From: Pseudeuparius sepicola
Lineage: Eukaryota > Arthropoda > Insecta > Coleoptera > Anthribidae
Assembly: GCA_963920635.1 (NCBI GenBank)
Contig: OY987303.1
Location: forward strand, 49,413,223 to 49,477,222
Length of the DNA stretch: 64,000 nt
Reading direction: 5' to 3'
Within the stretch, counting starts at the first letter, position 1. Each line of letters begins with the position of its first letter. The notes beneath the pieces were generated by a model. That model made no database searches, was not told the origin of the DNA, and worked only from the letters and a program-made list of their open reading frames with translations. The position numbers and the translations under genes are program-made. Positions 10,901 to 19,167 of this stretch are shown here, piece after piece.

Positions 10901-13900
10901 GTAAGGAAAGGTCCAATAATTTAAATTGTTTTTATTTGTTAGTTGGCATTTTGTAAAGAAATACATTACTTTTGTGTTTATCAATATTTTTTCAATGATT
11001 CCAGAGCACTCTTGATCCGTATAAGTTTCATAAAATTTCAGAATTTTGAGATGGCTCTGAGAAAAATACCCTGTATATTTTTGTAGTAAATCTTTTCACA
11101 CCAACATTGTGAGTGGTCCTGTTGACCAATCAACTGTTTTAAAGGGATTCTATGGCACACTTGACTCGCCAGATGTCTTTAAAATTCCTATTTTGCTCAA
11201 TTTTGACACCCTACAGAATGAAACTCCCTGTATATTTTTTGTTCAAATTTGGTATATGGGGGTTTTGGGGTGTTCTAATTAACGCTGTGGGGTCAGATTT
11301 TAAATTAAAAAATCGCTAAATGGTTTTCGCGAAAATTAGGGGTAAAAAAATCGCAGGCGGCCCTGGATTTGCATTTTGAAAATGGCAGGAAGGTCAAAAT
11401 AAGCGGTTTTTTAAGGCCTTTCAAACAAAAAAAAAAGTTTAGGCGATTATCTCCAAAAATGAAGATTTTAAGGATTTGTACAGTTATAAAATTGGACACC
11501 CTGTATATAACTATAAAAATATAATCACCGGATTTACAATCTAAATCACAAAACCAGGTACAAAAAATTCTGTAATCATAGGAAGTTCAGAAAAATAAAA
11601 ATGCATTTTAACTTTAAAGTTTAAAGCAGTATAGATTTCAAATGCTTTTGTTTGCTTTTAGCAATATAAGTTTACATGGAAAATAACTCTCTACCTGAAA
11701 AAGTAACTAGTTACTTTCAAAAGTAACTAGGTACATTAAAAAGTAACTAGATATTTCTATAGTAACTAGTTACTTTAAAAAGTAAATAGTTACCGAAAAA
11801 ATGTACAAGTTACAAGTTACTTTTTGAAAGTATCTAGGTTATAGTTACTTTCGCGTCTTCAAGAAAAGTAACTCAGTTACTAAGTAACTAGTTACAATAA
11901 GTAACTAGTTATTGAAAAGTAACTTTTTTACAAAGTTATTGACAGCTCTGGGTGTAGGTATAATCGCATTTGCCTTGGATACCCAAGCGTCGTGTTTGTT
12001 TACTCGAACGCTACAGTCGAAGCTGTAAATAAACTCGTTCAAAATGAGTCGTTTTGGAAATGTAAACATAGAAAAAATCAATACAGAAATTATTAAATCG
12101 TATTCGTGAAATAATCTCGACAAATACCACTCGTGCCGGAAATTTTTCTAGATAATTTTATTCTCAAGCCCTATTTTGCCCATTAGCAAAACCACTCGTA
12201 CAAATTGGGCTTTTATTTTCAGAGATAAAATCCCTAAATTATCTATAGAAAAATATACGGCACGAGTGGTATTTGTCGAGATTATTTCTCGAATACGATT
12301 TAGTAATTTCTGTATTAATTTTTTTCTATGTTTACATTTCCAAAACGATTCATTTTGAAAGAGTTTATTGACAGCTTCGACTGTAGCGTTCGAGTAACCA
12401 AACATGACGCTTGGATATCCAAGGCAAATGCGATTATACCTACACCCTCTCAGCGTTGGTTTATTTTCTGAATGTGTCATAAATTTAAACGGAGACAGAG
12501 CTCTAATAATAACAAAAATTTAGCAATGTAAAAGTTATATAAATTCATTGATACAATGCTTAATAGTACCACAACATAATTTATATAAGCTGCATAATTT
12601 AGAACAGTGTGAAACACACAAACTTTAAGAAGTAGGTACGTGTTTGTATCCAACAGATTCGCGGTTGCTAAGCAACGAAGTGATAATTTGCACAAGTGCA
12701 ATTACCGCGATAATTTGCACAAGTGCAATTATCGCTAGCAGAGGCATATGATTGGTTCGATTTTTATGGAAGGAGCTACCTTATTGGATGCAAGCAGTAT
12801 GAGGGAAATAATCTCTGAAATCTGACTCTCTTAGTTACGTCCTAGTTACGCTAAACCAATATTGTGGCAGCTAAAACTGATAACCCGATAACTTCTTCAC
12901 ATTACCAAATTTAATATAGGACTAGAATAATAAAGTTGTTAAATTCTCTTTTTAAATACAACTCGTGGTATGCCTAATAATAGATAATATCTTTCCTTAA
13001 TTTATAACTCATTATAATCCCAATGCTAAGAAATTCCACTCCTGCTGCGCAGTCGTGGTATTTTCAGCTTTGGGATTATAATTCCTAAAATTAAGGAAAG
13101 GTATTATCGATAATAGACACACCACTTGTTATATTATTACCCCTGATTAAAGTATTAATAACTGAATATAGTATTAATCACTAGTTCTATCTAAATATCT
13201 ACACTAACTTCTCTTTGAATAACTGGTAATAATATTTTACTGAATTCCACTGAACATTCAGCTATACCTACAGTTGTCCGTATTTCCTATAATAAATGCA
13301 GATTCCTTAATTTTCCCCATATTGCCTAGTACCTGTCCCATAAAATTCTATGATTATTATTAAAACAGTGTTCACATATTTTTGACTTTGAAATTTGATT
13401 TTGTCTAATATAATTTTTATGTTCTTTTAAACGAACATTAAATGGCCTACATGTCTCCCCAACATACAACTTTCCACATTCACAATTAGTTTTTTTAAAT
13501 GCAATTTTTTGAACTTTGTAGGTACTTTATTAAATGCTTTCGTTTTAAATAGTGTTTTAAATACTGTTTGCTTATGTGTTTTAGCTTATCTGATCATCGA
13601 GGAATATAAGGAATAATAATTAAATTTACTGGTCGGTCCACCAGATTTATTTCTCTAATTCTATCAGCATTGTTGTTTAATTTCCTTTTACAATTGTGTC
13701 TTATTACAACAAATCGTTTTAGTCATGTCATTAGTCTTTTTTTAACAATAATATGATGATTGAAATTAAAATGGAGATATCTATTATAGTATGTGTTGGT
13801 TTTCTATACCTACACACTATTCTATATCCAAGTTACAGAGGCAGTGAATCAAAACAGTAGCAACCACGTGATCGCGATGTGACCTATTATCTTATTGGTC

Positions 13901-15630
13901 TGGCCGTCGTAGAGAGCGCCTGTCAATACTGGCAATTGCTTCTAAAACAGCTGCTCTTAATTCAACAATTGTCTCATACTACTTTATTTTGTACTGTTCC
14001 CCACAAAAAGAAATCCCAAACAGACAAATCGGGGCATCGGGGGATCGGGGCTGCCAGGAAATAGGTCTGTTTCTCCCTATCCAACTATTTGGATAGAGCT
14101 GATCTAGGTAATTTCTTACGGGCAAATAATTATGTGGTGGAGCTCCATCATGATAACTTTTGTTTTATTTTGTTACGTTTTGTTACCAGCTAAAAACAAA
14201 ATATTATAAAGTTTGAAGTATGTCTAATTATAAAATAGAACGTAATTAGGAAAATATTCCATGGCTGACTATGTAAAAATTAAAAAAAAACTGAAAATTA
14301 GCCATAGCTATTTTATTATAATAAATATGCCGAGTATTATATCTTTGGAAAGCTCAAAAAATGGCGGATTTGATAAGGCCACAGCCAACTATGATTTACA
14401 TTTAAAAAAACACAAGTTTATGTCATATCTCAAAAATCACAAACAACATAAAAAATTGGATGAGATCATCTTATTATCTACAATTTTCTTTCTAATTATC
14501 TACAATTTTTGTTTCTACAGTTTTTCTGTATAATCAGAAATAACGGAGCTACAGAGATCTGATGAAATAGCAAAAAATCACTCTTTTCAAAATATCTAGT
14601 GAGCCATGAACTTTTTTGAAAATCCAAAAAAGGCATTAGATTGAACATTCAAAACTGAAATTATTTCCCCATTTGACCTTTGTTCTAGCTCTGCTAGTTT
14701 CCGAGATCCCCATAGTGGGCATCGAAAAAAACTCACCCTATATATAATAAATATGTCATCTACATATTATCTCCACCAAACATTAGATTGGTGAACATAT
14801 CTAAATCATTTTGTTCAAAATCTTCCATGAATAAATTGCTTATGAATGGTGATAAAGGAGACCCCAGGGACCCTTATTTTAAAGAGTCCCTGGGAGACCC
14901 CACATCCATTCCAAATTCCTGCTGGTAAAATTAATTTCCTAGTTGAAAATAAATGATTTTAACATAGTGTTGTTAGTTCTAATATTGCATCTCTCTTGAA
15001 ATTTGTCCTTTCTACTACAGTCTATAGTCCGATCGTTTTCTAACTTTCTGTGTAAAATATTGAATAATTTGTCAAAAGGGACATTAATTTGTAAAAAGAC
15101 TGACCACATATAATAATTCGGAAATTGATGTTCCCTATTTTTTTCTAAAAATTATTAGGTAGGTACTGTTTAACAATTTTGAACTTACAATAGAGCGAGA
15201 ATGAATATTAGTTTTGTGTGTTTTGGTTAAACCAAATAAGTGTGGAGGTTGTACCTTCCACCTATTTACAAGTTTTACTTTTAAACTGACCAACTTTGAA
15301 GATCGCTAGAAAAAAGAAAGTAAATTCTTCAAAAAACGTATATTGTTAAAAAATATATCAAATTATCGGCGGTGTCCCGCCAGGGTGCTTACTTCCAACA
15401 CTACTACCCGCAGTACCTACTGACCAGATCACAGGGATCGTTCTACGATCTCTGTGGACCAGATGCTTACCATATATCTCGGTGGTCTCGTCCGGCTTCC
15501 TCTTCTTCCCGACCAGCCGGCCCCATCCGATGGTCACCGCGATTCGCAGGAAGTAGTTGACGTCGAGGAGGACGTAGAGGAGCAGAAGGCCGGTGACGGC
15601 GGCAGAGTAGAGGCCCAGGCAGAGCGACAT
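1819..15630 (-). CDS. THEM6: THEM6-like hotdog-fold protein (acyl-thioesterase superfamily member 6), complete, 4 exons
   Basis: Exons (minus strand): 15471-15630, 3704-3918, 2338-2457, 1819-1935. Together they give 612 nt = 203 residues plus stop, close to the ~208 of vertebrate THEM6. All junctions are GT-AG and in phase. Order: N-terminal hydrophobic segment (about residues 5-25, containing [16 protein letters not shown]), then a hotdog domain with the family hallmark D-x4-7-HMNNARF near residues 61-70, then a conserved core ([21 protein letters not shown]) and a tail with ELQDWL near the end. THEM6 proteins are membrane-anchored relatives of 4-hydroxybenzoyl-CoA thioesterases; the substrate is not established. 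The start ATG at 15628-15630 has G at -3 and places the hydrophobic segment as in the family. An in-frame upstream ATG at 15732 would add an arginine-rich leader not expected for this family. Intron 1 is 11.5 kb and filled with transposons. Confidence 0.93.
2338..2457 (-). CDS. THEM6: THEM6-like gene, exon 3
   Basis: 120 nt, 40 codons, phase 0 at both ends. Acceptor TTTCATTTCAG, donor GAG|GTAAAC. It encodes the second half of the hotdog sheet, including [11 protein letters not shown], a strongly conserved THEM6 block. Confidence 0.92.
3371..3605. repeat. GC-rich hairpin (MITE-like) in THEM6 intron 2
   Basis: Imperfect inverted repeat: the arm from 3371 (TCGTACTTTCACCG) returns inverted at 3582-3605 (CGGTGAAAGTACG), and further in GTCAGTCGTTG pairs with CAACGACTGAC. 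The loop is G-rich. The open frame across it is a by-product of GC content and is not annotated. Confidence 0.6.
3704..3918 (-). CDS. THEM6: THEM6-like gene, exon 2
   Basis: 215 nt; two bases complete the split glycine codon from exon 1, then 71 codons to AAA|GTGAGT. It carries the family signature [20 protein letters not shown]; in the hotdog superfamily this region holds the active-site helix. GC content is far above the flanking introns. Confidence 0.94.
4575..4627 (-). ncRNA. Hammerhead ribozyme-like motif, minus-strand copy
   Basis: Read on the minus strand: outer stem I ATTTCT pairs with AGAAAT; a GA/GA internal loop; inner stem I GCC pairs with GGC; core CTGATGA; stem II GATTA/TAATC around a TACAT loop; then GAAAC followed by GTT, which gives the required A-U and C-G pairs of a minimal two-pair stem III with U at the cleavage position. 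One extra A between CTGATGA and stem II departs from the consensus. Stem III has no loop, so activity would probably need a dimer. Confidence 0.55.
4935..4987 (+). ncRNA. Hammerhead ribozyme-like motif, plus-strand copy
   Basis: Same 53-nt layout as the copy at 4575-4627 but on the plus strand and in the other arm of the palindrome. The only difference is in inner stem I: GCT opposite GGC, so one C-G pair becomes a U-G wobble and the stem is retained. All core positions (CTGATGA, GAAAC) are unchanged. Confidence 0.55.
5105..6287 (-). pseudogene. Broken DD41D mariner-type transposase
   Basis: The transposase reads from ATG at 6285-6287 ([18 protein letters not shown]..., N-terminal helix-turn-helix) through a frameshift near 6140 into a second helical block ([16 protein letters not shown]). 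After another shift comes the first catalytic aspartate in IMFSDEST, then the second in [10 protein letters not shown] and the third in [12 protein letters not shown] count 41 residues between the second and third aspartates, hence DD41D (the rosa-type relatives of mariner). An in-frame TAA at 5241-5243 interrupts the C-terminal tail, which continues to ~5105. At least two frameshifts and one stop make it inactive. Confidence 0.85.
6751..7605. other. Intronic DNA without recognisable features
   Basis: Intron 1 of the THEM6-like gene between the DD41D mariner and the next MITE. A short inverted pair (CACAGACCTATA/TATAGAGGTCTGTG near 6890-6920) is present. The small open frames have no family resemblance. 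Confidence 0.4.
7606..8517. mobile_element. MITE family 1, copy 1 (ends TACAGTGTGGTCA)
   Basis: Non-autonomous inverted-repeat element. The left end TACAATGTGGTCACTTA at 7606 is inverted at 8500-8517 (TAAATGACCACACTGTA). The arms extend ~300 bp and include GCACAACCAAAATA and CATACAGGGTAGGTCA. TA-flanked ends suggest mobilisation by a mariner/Tc1 transposase. Four more copies are in this window (24116, 42309, 52671, 61025). Confidence 0.8.
8518..9503. other. Intronic DNA, unassigned
   Basis: AT-rich with a locally GC-rich patch near 8980-9060. No gene or intact element recognised. Confidence 0.4.
9893..10345. repeat. AGTAACTAGTTACTTT array, left
   Basis: Degenerate tandem copies of a 16-base self-complementary unit, AGTAACTAGTTACTTT. 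The array is itself largely palindromic, with symmetry around 10135, so either strand can fold into multiple hairpins. Confidence 0.85.
10511..11294. repeat. Inner foldback within the array element
   Basis: GGGGACCCACAGCGTTA at 10511 returns inverted at 11278-11294. The arms share GAACACCCCAAAACCCC, GGGAGTTCCATTCTG and CAAGTGTGCCATG and are about 190 bp. It appears inserted between the two halves of the AGTAACTAG array. Confidence 0.75.
11697..11945. repeat. AGTAACTAGTTACTTT array, right
   Basis: Same unit as at 9893-10345, more diverged, lying on the other side of the inner foldback. The simplest reading is one array split by insertion. Confidence 0.8.
11951..12455. repeat. Long near-perfect palindrome
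   Basis: Arms of ~225-280 bp meet near 12175: GGTGTAGGTATAATCGCATT at ~11952 is inverted at ~12430-12450, and TACCACTCGTGCCG is inverted as CGGCACGAGTGGTA. Identity is high, so the inverted duplication is recent or kept alike by conversion. Confidence 0.8.
12958..13132. repeat. Hairpin, ~175 bp
   Basis: TCTTTCCTTAATTT near 12990 pairs with AAATTAAGGAAAG near 13090, and the sequence continues outward as ACAACTCGTGGTATG against CACCACTTGTTA. It sits just beyond the 3' end of the Penelope-like fragment; a relation is possible but not shown. Confidence 0.5.
13813..14738 (-). mobile_element. Mariner-type insertion inside the Penelope-like RT
   Basis: Right end reads ACTCACCCTATA at ~14730-14740, immediately after the YVDDIFI coding sequence. 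The Penelope frame resumes at ~13812. The interior (13860-14085, minus strand) encodes a transposase C-terminal piece, [19 protein letters not shown], which matches the third-aspartate region of DD41D-type transposases. The left terminal repeat is not recognisable, and some Penelope sequence is missing at the junction. Confidence 0.65.
14865..14892. mobile_element. 28-bp hAT 'tips only' insertion with 8-bp target duplication
   Basis: A 28-base insert starts CAGGGACCC and ends GAGTCCCTG and is flanked by an identical octamer GGAGACCC at 14857-14864 and 14893-14900. The same terminal sequence borders the 325-bp hAT MITE at 61792-62116. The insert sits inside the GSPLS codons of the Penelope-like RT. 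Removing the insert and one octamer leaves the RT motif in frame, which supports a real transposition event. Confidence 0.8.
15471..15630 (-). CDS. THEM6: THEM6-like gene, exon 1
   Basis: 160 nt from the chosen ATG to donor TATG|GTAAGC. It encodes a short N-terminus and one hydrophobic helix (about residues 8-25) that would anchor the protein in a membrane, followed by a basic KKRK patch. The surrounding 15360-15900 is GC- and CpG-rich and probably contains the 5' UTR and promoter. Confidence 0.88.
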
Positions 15631-15900
15631 CGCGCGGCGGTCGCACCGGAGACAGCGACGGCCACAGATTACCCACCTTCTTAACTGACGACCGCAGAAC
15701 ACCCCGAGGTAGGTACCGGTGCCGATAGCCAACAGTATTTGGATAACGGAACGCGGTGACCCTCACCAGTGTGCCGTGGCCTGCTATCACACTGCGTGAA
15801 GCGTCGTGGGAAGGGGCCAAAGCAAAACCCGGCAGGAGACGGCGCGCGTTGGCGCCGATGGTACCGACGCGACGTTCGTCGCCAACAATTAATTTACAGG
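15631..15900 (-). promoter_or_regulatory. GC-rich 5' region of the THEM6-like gene
   Basis: About 270 bases of GC/CpG-rich DNA directly upstream of the start codon, unlike the AT-rich surroundings. It is likely the 5' UTR and core promoter. No TATA box or initiator can be assigned with confidence. Confidence 0.4.
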
Positions 15901-16457
15901 AACAGGAAATGTATGGGTAATTTCTCGGCACATTTATAACAGGCAGCAAATATGTGTCCCAAATTAGATGGTCTCTGAGTTTCTGGGGTTTCTCCTATTG
16001 CCCAATAAGAGGCACGCAAAAAATAATAATACCTACCTACGAAAGCCCCAAAAGGCCATAGCATGTATATATTATCTGAAAGTTTCCACTTACTTTCTAG
16101 AAAATTCGTGATAACCAAGTAGAAATTTCTATCTAGTAACTAGAAATTTCTACCTATAGTAACTAGAAATTGCCGGTCTAGTATGCGGTCTACTGCAATA
16201 ACTCTGGTCTAGTATGCGGTCTACTGCTACTACTGCGGTCTACCGGATGAAATTACACATTATATTATGAATAATTGATTGGGTAAGAATTGTAGGATAA
16301 TAGAGCTACTTAGTGAAAAAAAAGCAACAAAATATTGATTTCCATATATTTTCTGTTGTAAATACCTATTTTATTATGTGTGATATACAGTTCTAACATC
16401 ATTTTAAGAATGTGATAAATAAATCGTTTACATTTTTATGCAATATTTTCCAACCTA

Positions 16458-17182
16458 TACAGGGTGTTCGAAAAATAGACGGAGATATTTTAGAGGGTGA
16501 TTCCCTGTTAAGAAATATGAAAAAAAGTTTCTATAAACATGGGTCCGGAAATGCAGAGTTTTCAAGATACAGGATGTTAAATAAAAAAAATAAAACATGA
16601 AATTATTAATGTCTTAAAAATTATTTACTCGATTCTGTTGAAATTTGGCAATGTTATTTGTTGTATTAAGAGGCTAATTTCGCCCTAACTAGATTAAATT
16701 TATTAAGTCCAGTGGCGTCCCGGGGGGCACCTTAGCGAATATTATTATCAAAAAAATGTACGCCACTACCTTTTTTGTAACTTTAATATTTTTTGTTTGA
16801 TTAAGCATCTAAAAATACAACTTCTTTCCCTCTTGTATTGTTTTCCTATCTCACTTCGTTTTCGAGAAAAAAAAATAAAAACCGTTTTATTGCATGTCAC
16901 TGGACAAAATTGGTCGTAGTGTACTTTATGTTATGATATTGGAAAAGTTGCAATAACACTCTTTCCTAGAAATGCTTTTGATTATTTGTTTTCCAAGGCA
17001 CTTGTGATTTTTTTTGCAAAAATTGATAAACCAATTTTGTCCAGTGACATGCAATATATTTAACATCCTGTATCTTGAAAACTCTGCATTTCCGGACCCA
17101 TGTTTATAGAAACTTTTTTTCATATTTCTTAACAGGGAATCACCCTCTAAAATATCTCCGTCTATTTTTCGAACACCCTGTA
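16458..17182. mobile_element. Mariner-type MITE inserted in the Merlin transposase
   Basis: Terminal inverted repeats of ~130 bp start TACAGGGTGTTCG and end CGAACACCCTGTA, flanked by TA (16456-16457 and 17183-17184). The arms also share CATGGGTCCGGAAATGCAGA. No transposase. Confidence 0.85.
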
Positions 17183-17207
17183 TAATCTAAATGTGATTGT
17201 AAATGAG

Positions 17208-18125
17208 TTAAAGGCACACCCCGCATTTTTTTTTCAGGATTTTTAGTTTGGCGTCTAACCACGATCTTTCAATCGCTTGTGTGTGAGCTCCTGTCACGGG
17301 ATCAACGTAATTCTGCTGATGATTAACGATGTTGGGTACATATCCTAACTGATTTAAGCGCCTGTAAGCCGGCCAGTCATCTGAATGAATGACAGATCCT
17401 TGTTGAATTTCTCTTTGTATCAGTGGAATCAATGTATTGGCATCTCTCCTTTCAACGACGAAATATCTAGCCTCTGCGTTGTTCCTTATGCCAAACACCC
17501 ACGGTCTGTCTATGCGCCTTACATGGTTTCTGTTGTTGTCAACACTTGCGTCGGAATCTTCGGAATTTGCAGCATGGTCTCCCTGAAGCAGTCTTCCTCT
17601 TCCATATTTACGGCGTCCAGCAAAACGAGCTTCGTCTATTTGTATAGGATCATCCGGTGTACCGTTGAGTTGTCCACGGGATCTGTATGACACAACCTCT
17701 GTACAAACCTCACGACACATATTGAACCAATCAACTACTGTGGAACGTGCGCGACCAGTTATTGTTATTGAGTCTATGGGCATATCCAAAATGAATAAAA
17801 ACATTAACTCCAATATTTGACACAAGGATAACTTCGAGTTGGCTCTTCCATTGAGGTCGGTGTAATGGAAAAATCTATTCCCTTGCCTTACACTTCTTGT
17901 AGTTTGACATCCTTTTTGGGGGCAACGAAAAACTGGTCGAAATTCTCCTCTCCGGTCTCTTTTCCTTCTATTCTGCATTTGCGCACCACATATATGGCAT
18001 TCTTCAATGTCAACTTCATTGTCCAGCAAATCGTATTGTCTTGAGAACGTTACGGCTGATTCCTCTGACGAAGCAATTGTTGTATAAAAATCACGTATAG
18101 CAACATATTCAACTTGTACTAGCAA
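17208..18125 (-). CDS. Merlin (ISXO2-like DDE) transposase, C-terminus truncated
   Basis: 305 residues in one open frame. N-terminal zinc ribbon with CHIC at ~44-47 and CPQKGC at ~68-73. Then a helical DNA-binding part containing GRARSTVVDWFNMCREV, and the catalytic core with IQIDEARFAGRRKYGRGR (first D), VIHSDDWPAYRRL (second D) and HTQAIERSW (E). All three catalytic residues are present. The family cuts and pastes its element and is related to bacterial IS1016. Near the stop, a poly-A run probably shifts the frame: in another frame the expected RGVPLTHLQSHLDY follows and then runs straight into the MITE at 17182. The protein therefore lacks its final segment and is probably inactive, though its core is well preserved. 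Confidence 0.88.
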   Translation of the reverse strand: MLVQVEYVAIRDFYTTIASSEESAVTFSRQYDLLDNEVDIEECHICGAQMQNRRKRDRRGEFRPVFRCPQKGCQTTRSVRQGNRFFHYTDLNGRANSKLSLCQILELMFLFILDMPIDSITITGRARSTVVDWFNMCREVCTEVVSYRSRGQLNGTPDDPIQIDEARFAGRRKYGRGRLLQGDHAANSEDSDASVDNNRNHVRRIDRPWVFGIRNNAEARYFVVERRDANTLIPLIQREIQQGSVIHSDDWPAYRRLNQLGYVPNIVNHQQNYVDPVTGAHTQAIERSWLDAKLKILKKKCGVCL

Positions 18126-18344
18126 TGCAAACTGAATATTGTTCTAGATTTTAGCTTCTTTTTATAACGAACTTACCTCCCTATATTTATTGCATATTAA
18201 ATTGCAACAGGTAGCCCCAATAAATAGATAATTAATTTGAAAAGAATAGGGGATTGAATTTCTAGGTAGACCGCATACTAAACCGGAGATTAAATCAGGT
18301 AGATCGCAAAGGGTAGGTAGACCGCATACTAGACCGGCACCGAA

Positions 18345-19010
18345 ATTTCCAGATACTAACTAGAAATTTCCATACACTACTAACTAGCTAAACATTTCTA
18401 ATAGTTTATAATTAGACATTTCTTGTTAGTATCTGGAAATTTCTCGTTTATTATGTAGAATTTTTCCTTACCACGTACAAAATAAAACGTTTTTAAAGAA
18501 CTTAAATAACGCAATGTTTGATAGGATTGAACAGATGCGTCGTTAGTGGGATTAAATATTAGAAATGCCATTAATACCTGCTATATTAAGTTTTATTTTA
18601 ATCTTTAATCTCGGTTTATCTCAGAAAGAGATTAGATCGTTTCTGTTGACTTGGCCTGCCATTGATTTAAGTGAGAGAAGTTTAAAACAAATTTTGAGAA
18701 CTTGCAGACTCTGTAGAAGGAATCACTATGCGTACAAATTATGCTCCGGAATGCTTTAGTTACAATGACATCTAAAATTTCTAGTTACTACTTATGTAGA
18801 AGTTTATAGCTGCTATTTTTGTATTTACTATGTGAAAATTTCTAGTTACTAGGTAGATAAGTTTCTAGTTAGTTTAGTAGATAGAAATTTCTAGTTCCTA
18901 TGTAGAAATTTCTAGTTAATAAGTAGAAATTTCTAGTTATTAGGTAGAAATTCCTAGTTAGTATGTAGAAATTTCTAGTTACTAGGTAGAAATTTCTACT
19001 TGGTTATCAG
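18345..19010. repeat. TAGAAATTTCTAGTTACT subterminal array
   Basis: Diverged tandem copies of a ~20-bp unit around TAGAAATTTCTAGTTACTA, densest at 18840-19010. Shorter matching copies lie at 16105-16170 at the other end of the outer element. Confidence 0.75.
18565..18759 (+). pseudogene. Helix-turn-helix-like fragment, possibly of an integrase-type transposase
   Basis: A 64-residue open frame contains LGLSQKEIRSFLL followed by LSERSLKQILRTCRLCRR. The spacing of a 'GLS.KEI..FL' helix and an 'S.R.LK..L....L.RR' helix resembles the N-terminal DNA-binding part of some transposases with integrase-like cores. It lies inside the outer element but outside Merlin, so it may be that element's own remnant. 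The resemblance is from memory of family patterns and is weak evidence. Confidence 0.35.
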
Positions 19011-19167
19011 AAATTTTCAGTGGGAATTTTCAGATATTTACATGCTATGGCCCTTTGGGGCTTTCGTAAATAGGTACCGATAACTGGATAAGTTTAATTT
19101 TGTAATTTCTTCAAAGTATAACTTTCTAATTTGTGAAAATTTCTTGTTCAGATTTTAACATCAAAAA

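Larger units (their letters stand above)
9504..12816. mobile_element. Large composite foldback element with AGTAACTAG arrays
   Basis: Outer inverted repeats of about 370 bp: GATTATTTCCCTCATACTGC near 9504 is inverted near 12795-12816, and the arms share GTTTGTGTGTTTCACACTGT and the repeated hairpin-forming motif TTGCACTTGTGCAA. Inside are two arrays built from AGTAACTAGTTACTTT, an inner foldback (10511-11294) and a long palindrome (11951-12455). No transposase is recognisable. Superfamily unassigned. Confidence 0.75.
13290..15170 (-). pseudogene. Penelope-like retroelement fragment (reverse transcriptase plus GIY-YIG endonuclease)
   Basis: On the minus strand, with frameshifts, come the Penelope-type RT blocks: VSLFTN then [12 protein letters not shown] (15050-15105), [12 protein letters not shown] (interrupted at 14865-14892), NLFMEDFE, and the catalytic YVDD at 14755-14766. 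After an insertion (13813-14738) the RT resumes with YRKPTHT and [10 protein letters not shown], and downstream is the endonuclease with [20 protein letters not shown] near 13440-13480. Penelope-like elements join an RT to a GIY-YIG nuclease in this order, which supports the call over other retroelements. Stops and frameshifts make it dead. It lies antisense-independent in intron 1 of the THEM6-like gene, same strand. Confidence 0.85.
16172..18338 (-). mobile_element. Merlin superfamily DNA transposon
   Basis: Terminal inverted repeats GCCGGTCTAGTATGCGGTCT at 16172 and inverted at ~18318-18338; each end carries a second internal copy of the repeat (16214; 18265). The element encodes an ISXO2/IS1016-type transposase on the minus strand, the hallmark of Merlin. 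A 725-bp mariner-type MITE (16458-17182) interrupts the 3' coding end. The flanks are the TAGAAATTTC array of the outer element, so the target duplication cannot be read. Confidence 0.8.
16039..19068. mobile_element. Outer inverted-repeat element carrying a Merlin transposon
   Basis: TACGAAAGCCCCAAAAGGCC at ~16037 is inverted at ~19047-19068 (GGCCCTTTGGGGCTTTCGTA). Both ends continue with CATAGCATGTA and ATAACCAAGTAGAAATTTCT. Just inside lie subterminal tandem copies of a TAGAAATTTCTAGTTACT unit (few on the left, many at 18345-19010). No clear target duplication was found. The only candidate protein of its own is the helix-turn-helix-like fragment at 18565-18759. Confidence 0.7.

Noticed and set aside
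14560..14580. Another CTGATGA string considered as a hammerhead core
   Set aside because: Not followed by GAAAC at a suitable distance and no stem I pairing.
15454..15949. Long open frames around THEM6 exon 1
   Set aside because: Caused by high GC content; the splice-consistent frame from 15630 explains the conserved protein.
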